From: an uncultured Burkholderiales bacterium
GTDB lineage: Bacteria; Pseudomonadota; Gammaproteobacteria; Burkholderiales; Burkholderiaceae_C
Direction of reading: 5' to 3'
Length of the DNA: 48,368 nucleotides
NCBI GenBank assembly: GCA_903844825.1
Contig: CAIMVC010000125.1
Coordinates: 1 to 48,368, forward strand
This document shows positions 34,454 through 42,397 of the stretch, piece after piece. The notes below the pieces were generated by a model, which worked only from the letters and a program-made list of their open reading frames with translations, was not told where the DNA came from and ran no database searches. The stretch's first letter is position 1. Each line of letters starts with the position of its first letter. The position numbers were made by a program, and so were the translations under genes.

Positions 34454-35128
34454 TCAAATTTTTCTCAGGGTCTCGGTGATCTCGGCGGTCGGTGCCACGT
34501 CGGCATATTTCTCGGACATGTCAAACAGGTTGACGGCGTGCGAGACATGGCTGCGGTCGTAGACCGCGTCTTGTGGCACCAGCACCTTGAAGTTCAGCGC
34601 AAAAGCATCGACCACGCTGGCGCGCACGCAGCCGCTGGTGCTGCAACCGGTGACCACCAGGGTATCGGCTTGCAGGTCGATGAGGTGGCTGGTCAGTGCC
34701 GTGGCAAAAAAGGCGCTGGGGTGTTTTTTAGGCAGCAGGACGTCGCCGGGCCGGGGTGCAATTTCGCGCACGAAGTCGTAGCCATTGGCTGCGATGTTCA
34801 TGATGGCCGGAACTTTTTCGGCCAGGCGCCCGCCTTCGTGCTGGTTCTTCGGCGCCACATGCGGGTACAAGACAGGCCAGCCGCGTTGGCGAAATTCATC
34901 GACCAGCAGCCGGATATTGTCAATCGCCTTCCAGGCCACCTCGCCGCAGCTGGTGGGGAACTCCTTGACGGCTTCAAAAAATGGCATGGGCGTGGTGCCG
35001 GCAGTGCGGTACTGCACGTCAATGATCAGCAGGGCCGGGCGCTTGCCAACGCCACTCGGTCGGCCAAAACCTGCAGCGCGGTAGGCGCGTTGCTCTTCGT
35101 CGCTGATGATGCCGTCCCATGGTCTCAT
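34454..35128 (-). CDS. Isochorismatase-fold cysteine hydrolase (N-carbamoylsarcosine/maleamate amidase-like)
   Basis: 224 residues from the ATG at 35128, 1 nt after the amidohydrolase stop. The catalytic triad of the cysteine hydrolase group is visible: Asp 37 in LLIIDVQY, Lys 134 or 135 in VLLPKKHPSAF, and Cys 167 in VVTGCSTSGCVRAS. The C-terminal NLFDMSEKYADV is typical of N-carbamoylsarcosine amidase and maleamate amidase relatives. These hydrolyse a carbamoyl or amide group to ammonia. Directly after a cyclic amidohydrolase it probably hydrolyses the linear product of ring opening. Confidence 0.87.
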   Translation of the reverse strand: MRPWDGIISDEEQRAYRAAGFGRPSGVGKRPALLIIDVQYRTAGTTPMPFFEAVKEFPTSCGEVAWKAIDNIRLLVDEFRQRGWPVLYPHVAPKNQHEGGRLAEKVPAIMNIAANGYDFVREIAPRPGDVLLPKKHPSAFFATALTSHLIDLQADTLVVTGCSTSGCVRASVVDAFALNFKVLVPQDAVYDRSHVSHAVNLFDMSEKYADVAPTAEITETLRKI

Positions 35129-35129
35129 G

Positions 35130-36521
35130 TCATACCCTTGGCTGTTGCGCGTCTGGCTTCGCCAGCGAGCGAAAAAGATAGTGGCCATAGCCGGGCTGCC
35201 CGGTGATCTTGCCGTTCGCCATCACGGTCTGGCCCCGCACAATGGTTTGCACCGGCCAGCCGGTCAGGGTCTGCCCTTCGTAGAGGCTGTAGTCCGAGTA
35301 AGAACCCAACTCGGCCGGGTTCACGCTGCGCGCCAACTGGAGGTCGACCAAGGTGATGTCGGCGTCCGAGCCGATGGCCAGGCTGCCCTTGCCCGGTACA
35401 TTGAAAATCCGGGCCGGGGCCGCGGTCAGCACTTCAGCGATGCGCTTGAGGCTCAGCCGCCCTTTGTGATAGCCCTCGTGCAGCAGCACTGGCAAGATGG
35501 TGGCGGTGCCCGGGAAGCCTTGCGAGGCCAGCCACAGCGGTTTTTCTTTGGTGGCCCGTTTGCGCGGCACGTGGTCCGAGGCGACCACGTCGATCGAGCC
35601 GTCGCGCAGGCCTTCCCACATGGCTTCGACGTCATCGGCGCTGCGAAATGGCGGGTTGGCCTTGCCCAGGCTGCCGTTGTCGGCATCTTCGGTGTGGGTC
35701 AGGTAGTGCGGGCAGGTTTCGACAAAGACCTTGTCGTAGCGGCCACGCCATCGGCGCACTTCGTTCAGCGCCATGCGCGTGCTCAGATGCGGGATGTAGA
35801 TTTGTGCGCCCAGGTGCTCGGCAAAGTACATGGCGCGTACACAGCTCTCGGCTTCGGTGAAAGCTGGCTTGGACAAGGACCAGTCCTTGAGCGTGGAGCG
35901 TCCCTCGGCCTGAAAGCGGGCGCGGATGCGGTTGACGATCTCGATGTTTTCGGTGTGGCAGACGATCTTGACTTCGCCCAGCGCGGCCGCTGCCGCCAGC
36001 AACTCGTACAGGTAGCCGTCATCGGTGCCGTCCAGGCCCAGGTAGCGGCCTTCCTCGCCTTTGAAGTTCATGAAGTACTTGAACGAAGTCACGCCATAGG
36101 TCTTGACGTAGTCGGCCAGATCCCGGATGTGCTCTTCGTTGGCGGTGCTGAAGTGAAAGGCGTAGTCCACATAAGCGCGGGTTTTGGCGTAGCCCTGCTC
36201 GCGCTCGTAGACGTCGGCGTAGGCCTCGTTGTTCAGAAAGTAGCCCAGCACCGTGGTGAAGCCGCCCTGCGCGGCGTAGATCGTTTCGGTCTCGTATTCG
36301 GTGATTTTTTCGCCAAAGCCGAAATGCACATGCGCGTCGATCAAACCGGGAAACAGATGCAGGCCGTGGGCCGACTTTTCAGGCACCGAGGCGTCCACCG
36401 GGGTGCCGGGCGCCATGTGGGCGGCAATTTTGCCGCCGCGTATGAGCAGGTCTGTGGGTGTGCCGTCGGTGCTGGCATCCACCAGGGTGCCGCCGCGCAG
36501 CACGTAATCGCTTGTCGTCAT
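35130..36521 (-). CDS. Cyclic amidohydrolase (dihydroorotase/hydantoinase/allantoinase group)
   Basis: 463 residues. A full binuclear zinc site can be read: His 64 and His 66 in IDAHVHF, the carboxylated Lys 148 in SFKYFMNF, His 189 in IVCHTENI, His 245 in IYIPHLSTRM and Asp 316 in VVASDHVPRK. The flanking beta-sandwich (LRGGTLVDAS and AIGSDADITLVDL) is standard. These enzymes open cyclic amides, imides or ureides. The sequence does not select among hydantoin, dihydropyrimidine, allantoin or another ring. It starts 10 bp after cobW and is followed by a cysteine amide hydrolase, the usual two-step order for ring opening then amide cleavage. Confidence 0.88.
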   Translation of the reverse strand: MTTSDYVLRGGTLVDASTDGTPTDLLIRGGKIAAHMAPGTPVDASVPEKSAHGLHLFPGLIDAHVHFGFGEKITEYETETIYAAQGGFTTVLGYFLNNEAYADVYEREQGYAKTRAYVDYAFHFSTANEEHIRDLADYVKTYGVTSFKYFMNFKGEEGRYLGLDGTDDGYLYELLAAAAALGEVKIVCHTENIEIVNRIRARFQAEGRSTLKDWSLSKPAFTEAESCVRAMYFAEHLGAQIYIPHLSTRMALNEVRRWRGRYDKVFVETCPHYLTHTEDADNGSLGKANPPFRSADDVEAMWEGLRDGSIDVVASDHVPRKRATKEKPLWLASQGFPGTATILPVLLHEGYHKGRLSLKRIAEVLTAAPARIFNVPGKGSLAIGSDADITLVDLQLARSVNPAELGSYSDYSLYEGQTLTGWPVQTIVRGQTVMANGKITGQPGYGHYLFRSLAKPDAQQPRV

Positions 36522-36531
36522 GGCGCCTTCC

Positions 36532-37566
36532 TTAAAAACATTGGTCCAGCTCCTGCAGGGTGCGTGGCCGGCTCGACGGCTCGGTGATCAGAAGGGCCCG
36601 CAGGCTGGCCTGCAGCCAGGCCGGGTCCAGCTCGGCGCCTATGCACACCAGGCGACCCCGGGGATCGCTATCGGGCCAGGCCGACAACACGGTCGGCGAA
36701 TGAAACACCTGACCCACGCCCTGAATCAGCACAAAGGGCTGTTTGTCCTGGACCTGCAGCAAGCCCTTGCAGCGCAGCAATTGCCGGCCAAAGCGATGCA
36801 CTAGCAAATGCCACCAGGCCGAAATGCCGGCCCAGGTGGGTTGCACCTCCAGGAAAGTGCTCCATGAGCTGATGCTGCTGGCGTGCGCAAAAACCTGGCT
36901 CGCGCCGCCCTGACCGACCACCCGGTACTCCCCCACGGATGGCAGCAGTTGCAGGCGGCGGTCGTTGGTCTGCCCGGTGAACACCGCGCCGGCGGCCTGA
37001 CCCTGACGTGACTCGCTGACCTGCGCCCGCGCGTTGATCTGGTGCAAAAGCGCCCGCAGCGCCTGCAGGTGGGCGGGTTCGACCAGGTCGGCCTTGGTGA
37101 TGACCAGATGCTCGGCCACGGCGGCCTGCCGCTGCGACTCGGTGTGCTGCACCAGTTGTTCGGCGCCCTGCACAGCGTCCACGGTCGTAATGACTTGGCC
37201 CAGGCGGTAGTGCTGCATCAGCGTGCGGTCGCCCAGCAGTGCGTGCAAAACGGGGAGCGGGTCGGCCAGCCCGGTGGTTTCGACCACCACGCGGCGCAGC
37301 GGCGGGCGCCCCAGCTGGCTGGCCAGGCTCTTGATTTCCAGCAAGGTCTCGCGCAGCGAGTGCGTGACGGTGCAGCACAGGCAGCCGGAGTCCAGCAGGT
37401 AGACGTTGTCGCTGAGCTCCTGGTAGAGCAGTTGGTCCAGGCCGATGGCTCCGAATTCGTTGACGATCACGGCCGTGTCGGCCCCCGCCTCCAGGCGCAG
37501 GAAGGCGTTCAGCAGCGTGGTCTTGCCGCTGCCTAAAAAGCCTGTGAGCAGATCAAACGCAATCAT
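36532..37566 (-). CDS. CobW/COG0523 GTPase, putative metallochaperone
   Basis: 344 residues. Walker A GFLGSGKT (9-16), the metal-binding GCLCCTV motif (Cys 62, 64, 65) and the guanine-specificity ITKADLVEP are present. A CobW C-terminal domain follows. COG0523 proteins deliver zinc or other metals to target enzymes. As the first gene of the operon, 10 bp before a predicted binuclear zinc amidohydrolase, its likely client is that enzyme. It is divergent from an IclR regulator. Confidence 0.88.
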   Translation of the reverse strand: MIAFDLLTGFLGSGKTTLLNAFLRLEAGADTAVIVNEFGAIGLDQLLYQELSDNVYLLDSGCLCCTVTHSLRETLLEIKSLASQLGRPPLRRVVVETTGLADPLPVLHALLGDRTLMQHYRLGQVITTVDAVQGAEQLVQHTESQRQAAVAEHLVITKADLVEPAHLQALRALLHQINARAQVSESRQGQAAGAVFTGQTNDRRLQLLPSVGEYRVVGQGGASQVFAHASSISSWSTFLEVQPTWAGISAWWHLLVHRFGRQLLRCKGLLQVQDKQPFVLIQGVGQVFHSPTVLSAWPDSDPRGRLVCIGAELDPAWLQASLRALLITEPSSRPRTLQELDQCF

Positions 37567-37620
37567 TTTTTGGGCGGAAGAGCGGCGATGTGGCAGTTTT
37601 TGGGCTGATTTTTTTATTAC

Positions 37621-37647
37621 GTCAGGCTAAATTCTTTTTCGCCTGAC
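37621..37647. promoter_or_regulatory. Inverted repeat in the cobW-iclR divergent region, candidate operator
   Basis: GTCAGGC-N13-GCCTGAC is a perfect 7-bp inverted repeat whose centres are two helical turns apart. It lies between the divergent cobW and iclR starts (164-bp gap). On the minus strand TAATAA (37619-37614), a possible -10 for the cobW operon, directly abuts it. This placement suits binding by the adjacent IclR protein; binding is inferred. Confidence 0.55.
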
Positions 37648-37730
37648 AACTCTAGCATAAGATCATTAGCTGGAAAGCGCCATCGTTTATCTTCGGTAAG
37701 AAACTTGACAACGCGAGCCACACCCTGCCC

Positions 37731-38603
37731 ATGACCTCACCCCCACCCAAGTCCAAGCCCAAGCCCGTTAAGCCCGCCAAGGCCGTCAAGGCCTCGACGG
37801 GGTCTGTGACGCGCAAGTCCAACTCGGTGGAGGCCATCAAGGTGGCCATCCGCATGCTCAATGAAATGGCGTTGGCCCGGCGCGCCATGCGCATCACCGA
37901 GTTGGCCGACAAGATGGGCGAGACCAAGCCTCGCATCCATCGGCATCTGGCCACGCTCAAGGAGATGGGGCTGGTCGAGCAAGAGCAGGCCACCGAGCGC
38001 TACCGGCTGGGCTGGCGCCTGTTTCAGCTCGGCGAGGCCGCTGGCGCGCAATTCGACCTGCGTTACCGCGCCGAGCCCTACCTGATCAAGCTGCGCGACG
38101 AGTTGCGCCAGACCGCGGTGCTGGCCATCCCGATCAATGACCAGCCCATGGTGATTGCCACGGCCGACAACATCCATGCCCGCATCTGCATCTCGGTCAA
38201 GCCGGGCAACCGGCCGCTGCCGCATTGCTCGGCCTTTGGCCGTCTGACGCTGGCCTATTCGTCGGCCGAGACGCAGCACTTGCTGTTGTCGGGGGCGCTG
38301 CCCGCCGAGACCGAAGACTCGCTGGTCGACCGCCAGCGCGTGCTGGACCGGCTGCCGCTGATCCGCCAGCGGCTGTATGACTACGCCGCCGGCGAAATGA
38401 TGGTGGGTATCAACACCGTGGTGGTGCCCATTTTTCGGGATGACGATGTGCTGGCCGGGGCGATCGGCATCGTCGGCTCGGTACAAGAGATTCCGAGCCC
38501 GCCACACCCCGCGCAAATCGCCTTGCTGCAAACCTATGCGCAAGAGCTGTCGATCCAGTTAAACAGCCATGCCTATGAGCGCATGCGCCGCCAAGGCGTG
38601 TAA
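37731..38603 (+). CDS. IclR-family transcriptional regulator
   Basis: 290 residues. The first 30 residues are an unusual Lys/Pro/Ala-rich tail (SKPKPVKPAKAVKAS), probably disordered and DNA-contacting. Then come the winged helix-turn-helix (VEAIKVAIRMLNEMAL, MRITELADKMGETKPRIHRH, LVEQEQATERYRLGWRLF) and the effector domain, with PLPHCSAFGRLTLAYS and GINTVVVPIFRDDDVLAGAIG. It is divergent from the eleven-gene ABC/amidohydrolase operon and 96 bp upstream of the prpB-like gene, so it may control both. Confidence 0.9.
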   Translation: MTSPPPKSKPKPVKPAKAVKASTGSVTRKSNSVEAIKVAIRMLNEMALARRAMRITELADKMGETKPRIHRHLATLKEMGLVEQEQATERYRLGWRLFQLGEAAGAQFDLRYRAEPYLIKLRDELRQTAVLAIPINDQPMVIATADNIHARICISVKPGNRPLPHCSAFGRLTLAYSSAETQHLLLSGALPAETEDSLVDRQRVLDRLPLIRQRLYDYAAGEMMVGINTVVVPIFRDDDVLAGAIGIVGSVQEIPSPPHPAQIALLQTYAQELSIQLNSHAYERMRRQGV

Positions 38604-38699
38604 TTCAAGGCGTGCAAGAAACTCAACCCAGCCGAGCGTGACGGCCCGCCGTTTTATTTATCCCATCAACCCCACCCTGACACCCCCAGGACCACGACC

Positions 38700-39605
38700 A
38701 TGACCCCGAACACGACGCTGACAAACTCCCCTGGTCAACGCTTTCGCCTCGCCCTGCAGGAAGAAAAGCCGCTGCAAATTGTGGGCACCATCAACGCCAA
38801 CCACGCCTTGCTGGCCCGCCGCGCCGGTTACCGCGCCATTTATTTATCGGGTGGCGGCGTGGCGGCGGGCTCGCTGGGCCTGCCCGATCTGGGCATCAAC
38901 ACGCTCGACGATGTGCTCACCGATGTGCGCCGCATCACCGACGTGTGCGACACCCCGCTGCTGGTGGACGTCGACACCGGCTTCGGCCCGAGCGCCTTCA
39001 ACATCGCCCGCACCGTCAAGAGCCTGATCAAGTTTGGCGCCGCCGCCTGCCACATTGAAGACCAGGCCGGTGCCAAGCGCTGCGGCCATCGCCCGGGCAA
39101 GGAAATTGTGTCCACGCAAGAAATGGTGGACCGCATCAAGGCCGCTGTGGACGCCCGCACCGACGCCGCCTTTTTCATCATGGCCCGCACCGATGCCATC
39201 GCCAGCGAAGGCGTTGACGCCGCGCTCGAACGCTCGGCCCGCTTTGTCGAAGCCGGCGCTGACGCCATCTTTGCCGAAGCCGCCTACGACCTGCCGACCT
39301 TCGGCCGCTTTACCGCCACGCTCGGGGTGCCGGTGCTGGCCAACATCACCGAGTTCGGGCAGACCCCGCTGTTCACGCTCGAGCAACTGCGCTCGGTTGG
39401 CGTGGGCATGGTGCTCTACCCGCTGAGTGCTTTCAGGGCCATGAACAAGGCCGCCGAATCCGTCTATGACGCCATTCGCCGCGACGGCACCCAGCAAGCG
39501 GTGCTGGGCGCCATGCAAACGCGCGAAGAACTCTACGAGCGCATCGGCTACCACGCCTTTGAAAGCAAGCTCGACGCGCTCTATGCACAGCGCAAGCAGC
39601 CCTGA
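38700..39605 (+). CDS. prpB: 2-methylisocitrate lyase-type C-C lyase (PrpB)
   Basis: 301 residues. It matches PrpB along its whole length: [19 protein letters not shown] (about 48-66), the metal site [10 protein letters not shown] (Asp 90 and 92), and the catalytic loop [13 protein letters not shown] with Cys 128. [14 protein letters not shown] and [14 protein letters not shown] follow. PrpB cleaves 2-methylisocitrate to succinate and pyruvate. No methylcitrate synthase (prpC), acnD or prpF is nearby. The neighbours are an IclR regulator and a divergent operon with two MmgE/PrpD genes, so a related alkylmalate or methylisocitrate-like intermediate is also possible. Confidence 0.88.
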   Translation: MTPNTTLTNSPGQRFRLALQEEKPLQIVGTINANHALLARRAGYRAIYLSGGGVAAGSLGLPDLGINTLDDVLTDVRRITDVCDTPLLVDVDTGFGPSAFNIARTVKSLIKFGAAACHIEDQAGAKRCGHRPGKEIVSTQEMVDRIKAAVDARTDAAFFIMARTDAIASEGVDAALERSARFVEAGADAIFAEAAYDLPTFGRFTATLGVPVLANITEFGQTPLFTLEQLRSVGVGMVLYPLSAFRAMNKAAESVYDAIRRDGTQQAVLGAMQTREELYERIGYHAFESKLDALYAQRKQP

Positions 39606-39657
39606 CCCAGCCAGGGGCTGACACGCGGCTGTAATATTCGTCGATTAACGTCACCCT

Positions 39658-40218
39658 ATGTGCCGCTCTATCGCATTTTTTCTTGGCTCCGCGTTGTCCA
39701 GGCTGCGCAGCGGGCGTCTGCTCCGGGCGGCCCTGACGACGCTGCTGGCCGGCCTGGGCTGCGCTGCAGCGCTGGCGCAGAGCGTTCCCGAGTTGCGCTT
39801 GACCGAATTTTTCAGGCCCGTCAAAAGCGCCGTTGGCTTGGCGATGACAGACAAGTTGCTCGCAGCGAATGGCCAAACCGTGCGTTTGGTCGGCTACATG
39901 GTGCAGCAAGAGCGTGCCCAACCTGGGCGCTTTATTTTGTCGCCCCGGCCGGTTGTCATGAGCGAGCATGCCGATGGACAGGCCGATGACCTGCCGCCTT
40001 CGGCGGTCACCGTCTATCTCGACAAGAGCCAGCAAGACTGGGTCGTGCCACACACCCGAGGTCTGATAGCGCTCACTGGGGAACTGCACGTCGCACGGCT
40101 GGAAGAAGCGGATGGCCGCGTCTCCTGGGTTCGCCTGCAGCTGCCGTCGCAGGCCGCCCGCAGCATGGATGGCGCCGAGATCGCCAGGTACCTCGAAACC
40201 CTTGAGCACAAGCATTAA
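39658..40218 (+). CDS. Secreted small protein of unknown function
   Basis: 186 residues. A long leader (basic start MCRSIAFFLG, hydrophobic LLRAALTTLLAGLGC, cut near ALAQ at about 41) predicts export. The mature part (about 145 residues) is beta-rich: NGQTVRLVGYMVQQE, GRFILSPRPVVM, SAVTVYLDKSQQDWVVP, IALTGELHVARLEE. This recalls small OB-like or DUF3299-like periplasmic domains, but I do not recognise it with confidence. It lies 52 bp after prpB and 76 bp before the alkaline phosphatase; the latter spacing suggests co-transcription and a periplasmic role with the phosphatase. Confidence 0.7.
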   Translation: MCRSIAFFLGSALSRLRSGRLLRAALTTLLAGLGCAAALAQSVPELRLTEFFRPVKSAVGLAMTDKLLAANGQTVRLVGYMVQQERAQPGRFILSPRPVVMSEHADGQADDLPPSAVTVYLDKSQQDWVVPHTRGLIALTGELHVARLEEADGRVSWVRLQLPSQAARSMDGAEIARYLETLEHKH

Positions 40219-40294
40219 GGCCTGCGGCGCAATGCGCTTGCAGCACTGCTGGCCACCGAGCCACCAAACTTCACGACCCATCACAAAGGACACC

Positions 40295-42343
40295 ATGACC
40301 GCCCGAACTTTGTTTTTTCGCAGCGCCCGTTGCGCCCTGTTGCCCCTGGCCATGAGTGCCGGCCTGGTATCTGTGGCGCAAGCCGCACCCGTGGTCTCCC
40401 GCCTGACGCCACCGAGCGAGCTCTTCAGCAACAACCGACCCGCTCCGGTGATCGCCCGTTTCCTGCCCGGGCAGCGCTTTGACTTGCAGGCCACGGTGCG
40501 CCCTGACGGTGCCGACAAATCGATACGCAGCGCCAGTTTCGCCATCGACGGCAAGGCGGTGGCCGGCGAGGTGTCGCTCAAGATCTGCCAGACCCAGTGC
40601 AACAAGGACGTGCCGAGCAATGCCGCCATTGTGTCGAGCCGGGCTGTGAGTGTGAACCGCCCTGGACTTCACACCTTGAGCGTGACCGCCGTGCAAAGCG
40701 ACGGCCAGAGCGTGACGGCCCACGGCAACTTCGAAATCATGCCGCTCGTGGCCGGTGGCCAAAAGGTCAAGAACATCATCATCATGCTCGGGGACGGTTT
40801 GGGTGCAGCCCAGCGCACTGCCGCTCGGATTGTGGTCGGTGGGTATGCGCAGGGAAAATCCGTCGCGCCCCTGGCCATGGATACTTTTCCGGTGACCGGC
40901 TTGGTGAAAACCGCATCGCTCAACTCGGTGGTCACCGATTCCTCGCCTGGCATGTCGGCTTATGTGTTGGGTAACAAGAACAACAACAATGAAGAGGGCG
41001 TGTTCCCGGACGACACCATCGACGCGTTTGACAATCCGCGCATCGAATACCTCAGCCAGTACTTGCACCGCACCCAGGGCAAGGCGCTGGGCCTGGTGAC
41101 GACCGCGGACGTGTTTGATGCGACGCCAGCGGCCAACGCGGTGCACACGAGTAACCGAGGTGCCGGCACGGGTATCGTTGACCAGTACTTCGATGACCGC
41201 AAGCTCACCGGGCTGTCGGTTCTGATGGGGGGCGGTCGCAAGTGGTTCCTTCCGGCCAGCACACCGGGGTCGGCACGCGGCGATCGCAGCGACTACGCTT
41301 TTTCGGCCACTGATCCGCACACTGCGCAGATCGTCAAAGCCTGGGGTGCGGCCCCCGGCAGTCTGGACAAAGAACGCAACCTGATCGCCGAGTTCCAGGC
41401 GGCTGGCTTTGCTTACGCCGGCGACAAAACCGAGATGGATGCCGTTGACGCTAAAAAAACCAGCGGCCTGCTTGGCCTGTTTTCTCACTCCAACATGAAT
41501 GTGGCGCTGGACAAGATCGACGGGCGGCGCAAGAAGGGCCTTGGCAACGAGGGCAAGAGCCGCGTGGTCGATGACTACGGTTTTCCTGATCAGCCGATGC
41601 TTGACGAAATGACTGACAAGGCACTGAGCGTGTTGTCGCAGAAAAAGCAGGGCTTTGTGCTGATGGTCGAAGGTGCCTCCATCGACAAGCAGGCCCACGC
41701 CATGGATACCGAGCGCTGGATACTCGATACCCTCGAATTTGACCGTGCTGTTCAGAGGGTTCAGGCTTTCGCTGCGCAACGTGGTGACACCTTGGTGATT
41801 GTCACCGCCGACCATGAGTGTGCCGGTGTGGCGCTGATTGGCGGCTCAATGGTCAGCGACGCACGGCTGCAGGAACTGGTGCGTGAAGGCGGCAGCGCAT
41901 TGCGCGACAAGACCGTGGGCATCTACGAGGCGGCTGGCTTTCCGACATACCGCATTGCCGCTGACGGTTACCCTGAGACCACTGACATTGATCGCCGCTT
42001 GCTGGTCGGTTATGGCGCGAACTCCGACCGGTTTGAGGACTACCGCACCAACACTTTGCCCTTGCAAGACAGCCAGCAGCCCTTCGTCAAGTCTCAGCCC
42101 TTGGCTGCCTACCCGGCCAACCCGAGCCAGCGGGACGCTGATGGCAAGCTCAGTATCACGGGCCAGGTGCCTGGCAGCAGTGCAGCACACACTGCCAGCG
42201 ACGTTCCCCTGTCAGCCTTCGGCCCTGGTGCCTACGCATTTACCGGCGTCATTGACAACACCGACGTCTTTTTCAAGCTCGCACAAGCGGCCGTCAAGGG
42301 CGTGCTGACGCCGACATATGCCCAGCCGATCAGGAAGAAATAA
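40295..42343 (+). CDS. Secreted alkaline phosphatase with N-terminal accessory domain
   Basis: 682 residues from the ATG at 40295 (AGGA 4 nt upstream). The signal peptide ends near residue 30 (AQAAP). An Ig-like N-terminal domain of about 120 residues follows. The phosphatase domain shows IIIMLGDGLGAAQ (metal Asp, about 166), VTDSSPGMSAYVLG with the nucleophile Ser in TDS (about 216), MVEGASIDKQAHAMD (about 456-470) and IVTADHECAGVAL (about 502-514). Residues match the PhoA-superfamily metal ligands. It acts in the periplasm or outside on phosphomonoesters. It is larger than E. coli PhoA because of the N-terminal domain and a long C-terminal tail. Confidence 0.92.
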   Translation: MTARTLFFRSARCALLPLAMSAGLVSVAQAAPVVSRLTPPSELFSNNRPAPVIARFLPGQRFDLQATVRPDGADKSIRSASFAIDGKAVAGEVSLKICQTQCNKDVPSNAAIVSSRAVSVNRPGLHTLSVTAVQSDGQSVTAHGNFEIMPLVAGGQKVKNIIIMLGDGLGAAQRTAARIVVGGYAQGKSVAPLAMDTFPVTGLVKTASLNSVVTDSSPGMSAYVLGNKNNNNEEGVFPDDTIDAFDNPRIEYLSQYLHRTQGKALGLVTTADVFDATPAANAVHTSNRGAGTGIVDQYFDDRKLTGLSVLMGGGRKWFLPASTPGSARGDRSDYAFSATDPHTAQIVKAWGAAPGSLDKERNLIAEFQAAGFAYAGDKTEMDAVDAKKTSGLLGLFSHSNMNVALDKIDGRRKKGLGNEGKSRVVDDYGFPDQPMLDEMTDKALSVLSQKKQGFVLMVEGASIDKQAHAMDTERWILDTLEFDRAVQRVQAFAAQRGDTLVIVTADHECAGVALIGGSMVSDARLQELVREGGSALRDKTVGIYEAAGFPTYRIAADGYPETTDIDRRLLVGYGANSDRFEDYRTNTLPLQDSQQPFVKSQPLAAYPANPSQRDADGKLSITGQVPGSSAAHTASDVPLSAFGPGAYAFTGVIDNTDVFFKLAQAAVKGVLTPTYAQPIRKK

Positions 42344-42397
42344 GCCGGAGTCCCCGCTCGGTTCGCTGGGCCTGCTCAGGCTCGCCGGGCGGGCTGA

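Noticed and set aside
34374-34457. Longer LivK starting at 34457
   Set aside because: The GTG at 34373 has GGAG 6 nt upstream and starts a regular signal peptide.
40271-41815. A 514-codon minus-strand frame
   Set aside because: It is antisense to the alkaline phosphatase, whose metal-site motifs are intact on the plus strand.
42370-42381. GCCTGCTCAGGC as a terminator between alkaline phosphatase and TRAP genes
   Set aside because: The loop would be two bases and there is no T-tract, so it is not a convincing hairpin terminator.
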